In this document: in pieces, positions 32,078 to 36,482 of the stretch
How the letters are laid out: each line of letters starts with the position of its first letter
Numbering within the stretch: the stretch's first letter is position 1
Source: Patescibacteria group bacterium
GTDB taxonomy: Bacteria > Patescibacteriota > Gracilibacteria > UBA1369
Direction: 5' to 3'
Length of the DNA stretch: 36,482 nt
Assembly (NCBI GenBank): GCA_963169815.1
Contig: CAUJDC010000007.1
Location: 1 to 36,482, forward strand
The notes under the pieces: model-generated
Database searches by the model: none
Seen by the model: the letters and a program-made list of their open reading frames with translations, nothing else
Told to the model about the DNA's origin: nothing
Program-made: the position numbers and the translations under genes

Positions 32078-33280
32078 ATGAGTAAAACTGCTACAACAGA
32101 TCAAGGTTTTCTGTCACAAATTCCAGATTTCAAGTTGCCTATGCCAGGTGATTTGGTGGAAGGTGAAGTAATTGCCATTTATAAAAATAAGATTCTCGTT
32201 GATATCGGTGGCATTGCTGTCGGTTTAATCAGCGGACGCGAAGCTAAGGACAGTGGCGACACTTTGAAATCACTACAAGTTGGTGATCAAGTTAGCGCTT
32301 ATGTAATCGAAGGTGAAAATGAAGAAGGTTATATCGTGATGTCTCTCAGAAAAGCTTCTCAAGAAAAAACTTGGAAGAAATTCTTGGACGCCTTTGAAAA
32401 AGGTTTGGTTATCGAAGTATCTCCGAACGAAGCTAATAAAGGTGGCTTACTTCTTGATATCGATGGCATCAAGGGTTTCATCCCTGTTTCACAATTGGCT
32501 CCTATGCATTATCCACGTGTAAATGGTGCTGACGCAAATATGATTTTGCAGAGATTACAGGAATTGGTTGCTATCAAATTCAGAGTTAAAATCATCAATA
32601 TTGACAAGGAAAACGGCAAACTGATTCTTTCAGAAAAAGCTGCTATGGAAGAACAAAGAGTATCTGCACTTGAGGATCTTAAGATTGGTGATACTGTTAA
32701 AGGAAAAATCTCAGGTGTGGTTAAATTTGGTATCTTCGTTGCTTTCAATGGCTTGGAAGGTCTCGTACACATCTCTGAAATTGCCTGGGGTCATGTTAAG
32801 AATCCTTCAGATTACGGCCGTCTCGGGCAAGAAGTTGATGTACAGGTTATCGGTATCGAAGGAGACAAGATCTCTCTTTCAATGAAGAGACTTACAGAAG
32901 ATCCATGGTTGGAAGCTGCTAAAAACTATAAGATTGGTACTATTATTGAAGGTGAAATTAATCGCATCACTCCATTCGGTGCATTTATCAAACTTAGCGA
33001 TGATATTAATGGTCTTATTCACGTAACTGAAATTTCTGCTGAAAAAGAAATTAAAGACCCATCAGAAGTTTTGAATGTTGGTGACAAGATCAAAGCAAAA
33101 GTAATTGCTATTGAACCAGATGAACATCGCGTCGGTCTTTCTATTAAAGCTTTAACTGCACCAACCGATGAAGAGGGTGAAAAAAAGGCTAAAAAGACTA
33201 AAAAAGAAGAGGATGTAGAGAGTGATTCAGAAGATGAAGACAAGCCAAAAAAAGTTGTTAAGAAAAAAGCTAGTAAGTAA
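32078..33280 (+). CDS. rpsA: 30S ribosomal protein S1 (four S1 domains)
   Basis: 400 residues with four S1 RNA-binding OB folds at about 20-90, 105-180, 205-272 and 287-360. The third and fourth carry the best RNA-binding consensus (KFGIFVAFNGLEGLVHISE, PFGAFIKLSDDINGLIHVTE). The last 35 residues are an acidic/lysine tail. E. coli S1 has six domains; four is common in Gram-positive and CPR bacteria. S1 recruits mRNA to the 30S subunit, which is relevant because most genes here lack a clear Shine-Dalgarno. In other bacteria S1 represses its own translation. Preceded by a structured leader and followed by a large terminator hairpin. Confidence 0.94.
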   Translation: MSKTATTDQGFLSQIPDFKLPMPGDLVEGEVIAIYKNKILVDIGGIAVGLISGREAKDSGDTLKSLQVGDQVSAYVIEGENEEGYIVMSLRKASQEKTWKKFLDAFEKGLVIEVSPNEANKGGLLLDIDGIKGFIPVSQLAPMHYPRVNGADANMILQRLQELVAIKFRVKIINIDKENGKLILSEKAAMEEQRVSALEDLKIGDTVKGKISGVVKFGIFVAFNGLEGLVHISEIAWGHVKNPSDYGRLGQEVDVQVIGIEGDKISLSMKRLTEDPWLEAAKNYKIGTIIEGEINRITPFGAFIKLSDDINGLIHVTEISAEKEIKDPSEVLNVGDKIKAKVIAIEPDEHRVGLSIKALTAPTDEEGEKKAKKTKKEEDVESDSEDEDKPKKVVKKKASK

Positions 33281-33292
33281 GATGAATAGTAT

Positions 33293-33389
33293 AAAAGCCT
33301 GTTACTCACACCTGAAGGGCCCGGCAGTCGCATGAACTATATAGCGACTCCTCAAGCACTCGGCCTGCGGTGTTCGTAACAGGCTTTTT
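33293..33389 (+). terminator. rpsA terminator with a 70-nt internally folded loop (possible small RNA)
   Basis: AAAAGCCTGTTAC (33293-33305) pairs perfectly with GTAACAGGCTTTT (33376-33388), followed by more T. The 70-nt apical part is GC-rich for this genome and folds further: ACACC/GGTGT (33308-33312 with 33369-33373), GGGCC/GGCCT (33317-33321 with 33362-33366) and AGTCGC/GCGACT (33326-33331 with 33344-33349). Usual terminators have loops of 3-10 nt, so this may be a distinct structured RNA ending in the terminator. Confidence 0.7.
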
Positions 33390-33402
33390 ATTTTGGTATT
33401 GT

Positions 33403-34176
33403 TTAGACAAAGCGAGCTTTGATTGGAGTCTGGCCATCTGTGTGCGCATAAAGGAATCCGTCTCGAGTGACAGTTCCACTGTGATCAAATGTTTTCAAAG
33501 TGGTTAGCTTGATCCGTCCATTAAAAGCAGAAACCGTAGTTTGAGTAGAATTATCCTCTGTGGTTGTAAAGGAGACACCAAAACCTTTTAGATCGGAAAT
33601 TAACTGATCTTGTTTGGCAGCAATTTGAGGAGTCCCAGTGATATTAACTAAATTACTTGAAGGATTTTTTCTTAACCAATTATAGATTTTGTAAGCATGA
33701 GGTGCTCCATTATAGGCGTAGAGACAATCATATAGATTAAAACTAGAAATTGACGACGGTATTTCTGGAGAGTAATTGATGAAGTTAAAGATATATGCTC
33801 CGCCACCGCTGTGAGCATCAAGAGCAATTGATTGAGGAGCTGAATTGGTAGCAGTTCTAACTCTGGATACAATGACTTCATGTATCTTTGTGACATTAGT
33901 TGGATTTGAGCTGAGATAATTTGGCCATTTGGATCCGGGAGGCGCAACAAAAGCTATTATTATGTTTCGTCCTGGTCTGGAAGCTCTTAATTCAGCAGAC
34001 TGTCTTTGCAAAAGTTTCGCTTCTGATAAGTGATTGGCCCCATTAGGGGTGGCGAAAATAATCAGCTCATGAGGTTTGTTTGGATCGAATTCATTACCAT
34101 AATCAAGAGAAACCAGAGCTTTTCCACCTTCAATTTCAAAAGTTTCGTACTTAGAAATTAATTCAGGCTTTTTTTT
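33403..34176 (-). CDS. Alpha/beta-hydrolase-like region, probably translated as a -1 fusion with the SGNH gene
   Basis: About 257 codons are open after a TGA at 34177-34179, with no ATG before residue 50; the first start-like codon is a TTG at 34011, inside the fold. The coding pattern begins at once (PELISKYETFEIEGGKALVSLDY, by position 34100-34170), then PHELIIFATPNG, a nucleophile elbow AHSGGGAY (Ser codon 33808-33810), and a possible catalytic His in KTFDHSGTVTRDG. This order fits an alpha/beta-hydrolase, without a closer family. The frame is -1 relative to the SGNH gene and the two meet at A9 (34169-34177, minus strand). One extra A in the mRNA, or a -1 ribosomal shift, would make a single 901-residue protein. 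A lost or miscalled base would look the same. Confidence 0.6.
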   Translation of the reverse strand, partial: KKKPELISKYETFEIEGGKALVSLDYGNEFDPNKPHELIIFATPNGANHLSEAKLLQRQSAELRASRPGRNIIIAFVAPPGSKWPNYLSSNPTNVTKIHEVIVSRVRTATNSAPQSIALDAHSGGGAYIFNFINYSPEIPSSISSFNLYDCLYAYNGAPHAYKIYNWLRKNPSSNLVNITGTPQIAAKQDQLISDLKGFGVSFTTTEDNSTQTTVSAFNGRIKLTTLKTFDHSGTVTRDGFLYAHTDGQTPIKARFV

Positions 34177-36107
34177 TCAGCCTCGTCAACAGTCTCCCAA
34201 ATTTCGGTAGCCTGGAATTTGCCATATTTGCCAGTTGCCTCCTGTTTATTGTGTTCTGTAAAAATAGCGGTGTAAGTTTTTCCTTGGAATTTGACAGTTT
34301 TCTTTGTGCCGTAAGCTGCTCCGCTAGCGATGAATTCTTGATTAACTTTGGAAGTAAACTCACCTAACTCTGGACTGTACTTAGCTGGTCTCATGCCACC
34401 AGTTTCGTATTTTGCTCCTGCTACTGCGCTACTTTCTGGTTTTTGATTAGGATCTGCTGGCTCGCCCATAATGCCTTGGATAGCTTTGGCCATGGCTGCG
34501 TAGCCTTCCGGATTAAGATGAACTCCATCTGGAGCCTTGTATGAAAAGGCCAATACATCTGAATTATTGTCATCAGCCAATCCCCCTTCAGATACTTTTT
34601 TATGTAGAGCAATTACTTTATATGGCCCGGCTTCTTGGCCGGCCATCTGTTCAATTTGTTGATTGACCCAAATTCTTATGGCATTTTTTTCTTCAAATTT
34701 TTCGGTCAAAGTAGGATAAGTGCTTTGCCCAAACGGAGGAATAGTACAATTGAAAACTTTTATATTGTACTTTTTGGCAATAGCCCAAATTTCTTTATAA
34801 TTATCTAAAATGCTTTTTTGAGTTGGATTGCCACCTAAATCATTAGTACCGCCGTCGATCAAAAGAGATTGATTGCGGTATTTTTCAAGATAACCACTTT
34901 GATCAAAATTGCGGATTTCGGCGAGTATGGTTGAAAGAGTCTTGCCGACCTTGGAGTGTCGCTCTACTTTGTTTGCACGAATCTTGCCTATTGCTCCCTC
35001 CATAAGAGAATCTCCAAATGCCAATAGTTGGTCTATACCTTCTGGAGATCCTTCTTTGGATTCTTTTGAGGCGCCTGCTTGTTCTGGAGAAGCTGGTGCG
35101 TCAGCATCTGATACCCTTTCAGAACTCTCGCCACCAGATGATCCACCACCGCTGTGTCCCACAGGACTTTTCCCACCAGATGATTCCCCTGCGCCTCCGC
35201 CTTTATGTTTTCCACCACCGCCGTGTCCCACAGGACTTTTCCCACCAGGCTGGACAGGCTTTATATCTGATTGGACGGTTGGTTCGACAACGACTGGAGT
35301 GTTTTGAACTTTAAGGAATTTATCCAGGCTGCTTGAAAATTTTTCTGGATCGCCGTCTAAAAGTTTTAAGGCATTGACTGCACGTGGATCTGTGGCTAAA
35401 TTTTGATGGTATTTCTCCAAGGCTTCAGTTACACGCTTGGCGTTTTCTTTGGTTGTCATGTGTAAAATAGTTTCAGGTCTCGCCAACTTTATGTCCTTGA
35501 ATTTTGGATTTTTGGATAAATCTTCCTGGAATCTTTCCAAATTGGCAGTCAGAGTTGCAATTGTATCGACTTTTTGTCTATCAACTTTAGTTTCTCCTTG
35601 TGGAGTTTTCAGGGTTACAATAACGGTGTTTCCCAAATCCTGTTTGTGTTTTTTGAGTTCTTCAATAAATTTCGCCTGATCAAATTTGCTTGGATCATCA
35701 ACGTAATTGAATAAATAAGTTGTTTTAGCGTTGGCTTCAGGTTTTTCTGGGAAAGTCACCTTGCCCATAATGTTTAGATCACCAAAAGTAAAAGGTTGCT
35801 CAACATTACCGTTAGTAATCTTAGCTTTTTGGTTATCTACTTTAAGACCAGTTAAGACTTTTGGTATTTCTGGGAGTTTGGCCTTGGCTGCTTCAGGTTT
35901 TTTGTCAGCCACAGCTGCCTGTTTACCTGAATCAATAGCAGCACTTTTTGCCATTTTTCTGCTTTCTGAAACTGCAGTTTCCATCAATTTGGCCACTTTT
36001 TCTTCGTCAGTTAGTTGCTTTGCTGCTTCACTCCCCTTCTCTACCTCAAATATCAGTCTCTTGGGGAGAAAATAGTTCGAGTTTTGATTATTGAGAAAGT
36101 GATTCAT
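34158..36107 (-). CDS. SGNH/GDSL hydrolase with long N-terminal region; reading frame ends just after an A9 run
   Basis: 649 residues from the ATG at 36107, which has AAGG just upstream; the TTG at 36125 is less likely. Residues 1 to about 280 are Lys/Glu-rich helices and a small beta domain (PFTFGDLNIMGKVTFPEKPEA). A Gly/Ser/Pro-rich linker (about 285-350) includes a duplicated GGKSPVGH unit. The SGNH domain at about 355-550 has block I FGDSL (Ser367), block III GGTNDL (Asn422) and block V DGVHLNP (Asp527, His530), so the triad is complete; it should be an esterase or deacetylase. A beta-rich tail (about 575-645) ends in EAEKKSLN. It overlaps the upstream 36088-36480 gene by 20 nt. No classical signal peptide is visible. 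Confidence 0.82.
   Translation of the reverse strand: MNHFLNNQNSNYFLPKRLIFEVEKGSEAAKQLTDEEKVAKLMETAVSESRKMAKSAAIDSGKQAAVADKKPEAAKAKLPEIPKVLTGLKVDNQKAKITNGNVEQPFTFGDLNIMGKVTFPEKPEANAKTTYLFNYVDDPSKFDQAKFIEELKKHKQDLGNTVIVTLKTPQGETKVDRQKVDTIATLTANLERFQEDLSKNPKFKDIKLARPETILHMTTKENAKRVTEALEKYHQNLATDPRAVNALKLLDGDPEKFSSSLDKFLKVQNTPVVVEPTVQSDIKPVQPGGKSPVGHGGGGKHKGGGAGESSGGKSPVGHSGGGSSGGESSERVSDADAPASPEQAGASKESKEGSPEGIDQLLAFGDSLMEGAIGKIRANKVERHSKVGKTLSTILAEIRNFDQSGYLEKYRNQSLLIDGGTNDLGGNPTQKSILDNYKEIWAIAKKYNIKVFNCTIPPFGQSTYPTLTEKFEEKNAIRIWVNQQIEQMAGQEAGPYKVIALHKKVSEGGLADDNNSDVLAFSYKAPDGVHLNPEGYAAMAKAIQGIMGEPADPNQKPESSAVAGAKYETGGMRPAKYSPELGEFTSKVNQEFIASGAAYGTKKTVKFQGKTYTAIFTEHNKQEATGKYGKFQATEIWETVDEAEKKSLN
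35142..35248. repeat. Two 38-bp direct repeats in the SGNH gene linker
   Basis: Copies at 35142-35179 and 35211-35248 differ at one base (position 11) and are 69 bp apart, an exact multiple of three. They encode the repeated GGKSPVGH(G/S)GGG linker. Copy number may vary by slipped-strand events without breaking the frame. Confidence 0.9.
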
Positions 36108-36480
36108 TGCCTTTTTTCTGAGCAATTGCCCAGTTTAAGAAATTGATTGATTGTCCTCCTAGGAATTCTTCGTACTGACCATTTTTATGCATAACGAACT
36201 CTACTTCTTGACCGAAAAACGCTTCTTTGTGAGAAACTTTAGCTTCTGTAGATTTGGCCATTTCCGCTTTTAAGTTTTCGATAATTTGCTGATATTTGGC
36301 TCTTTCTTCAGCAATTGGGTTCAATTTTGAGTCAATTTGTTCTTTGAGTTCCAGACGGGCTGTAAAGCTTTCGCGGACAGTCTGACTTACCTTGTTAAGA
36401 TTTTGCGCTTCCTTATCAGCAAAACTCTCTTTTGAATTAAGATTTTGATAAATTAGTCTGTTAGTTAATTTTTTGGTCAT
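36088..36480 (-). CDS. Small coiled-coil protein of unknown function
   Basis: 130 residues, starting at an ATG 2 nt from the window edge; the true start could lie further upstream. Residues about 25-80 form a charged helix with coiled-coil character (LELKEQIDSKLNPIAEE, YQQIIENLKAEM). The C-terminal 45 residues look beta-rich (GQEVEFVMHKNGQYEEFLGG). No signal or membrane segment and no recognised family. Its last 20 nt overlap the start of the SGNH gene, so the two are co-translated. Confidence 0.65.
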   Translation of the reverse strand: MTKKLTNRLIYQNLNSKESFADKEAQNLNKVSQTVRESFTARLELKEQIDSKLNPIAEERAKYQQIIENLKAEMAKSTEAKVSHKEAFFGQEVEFVMHKNGQYEEFLGGQSINFLNWAIAQKKGNESLSQ

Positions 36481-36482
36481 AG

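Noticed and set aside
33293-33389. The large imperfect palindrome after rpsA as an integron attC site
   Set aside because: The ends are perfectly complementary and followed by a T tract; the RYYYAAC/GTTRRRY core sites are not present and there is no integrase or cassette array.
33019-33488. Short minus-strand open frames over the rpsA end and terminator
   Set aside because: They lie antisense to conserved coding sequence or within the terminator structure and have no recognisable protein features.

Overview
The window looks like a chromosomal segment of an AT-rich bacterium of the Candidate Phyla Radiation (Patescibacteria). This is inferred from gene content and style: short intergenic gaps, overlapping genes, few Shine-Dalgarno sequences, a dimeric-type glycyl-tRNA synthetase, a four-domain ribosomal protein S1, sigma-region-4/HARE fusion proteins and large chromosomal TraG/VirD4-like ATPases. 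The code appears standard: dnaE ends in TGA and the conserved genes contain no in-frame TGA, which argues against the UGA-glycine code of Gracilibacteria/Absconditabacteria. No phage, insertion sequence, CRISPR array or restriction locus was recognised.

Layout. (1) 1-4.7 kb, minus strand: rlmN, a DUF3467 protein, glyS and a membrane-anchored TraG-like ATPase cut by the window edge. (2) 4.8-11.4 kb: a degenerate OmpR-like regulator, two paralogous sigma4-HARE proteins, a helical-repeat protein, a small helical protein, a family-2 glycosyltransferase and a HIT protein, followed by tRNA-Leu(UAG). (3) 11.5-14.7 kb, minus strand: an SOS pair of lexA and a Y-family polymerase, plus a secreted 3D-domain cell-wall protein. 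(4) 14.8-23.2 kb, minus strand: tsaE, dnaE, aspS and a second TraG-like ATPase. (5) 23.2-31.2 kb, plus strand: a secreted M23 peptidase with SLH repeats, tRNA-Arg(UCU), a PH-domain membrane protein, ruvB, a lipoprotein and clpC under a CIRCE operator. (6) 31.2-33.4 kb: rsmE on the minus strand and rpsA on the plus strand, with a potentially pseudoknotted leader and an elaborate terminator. (7) 33.4-36.5 kb, minus strand: a SGNH hydrolase apparently joined to an alpha/beta-hydrolase-like domain across an A9 run, preceded by a coiled-coil protein.

Together the genes cover translation (glyS, aspS, rlmN, rsmE, tsaE, rpsA, two tRNAs), replication and repair (dnaE, dinB, lexA, ruvB), stress proteolysis (clpC) and the cell surface. 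Three regulatory circuits can be read from the DNA: LexA autoregulation through a GAAC-N4-GTTC box filling its own promoter spacer, HrcA control of clpC, and a probable RNA-based control of rpsA. The least understood items are the rpsA leader, the 97-nt structured terminator after it, the A9 joint, the AUU-like start of dinB and the sigma4-HARE pair. No intergenic stretch exceeds about 210 bases.
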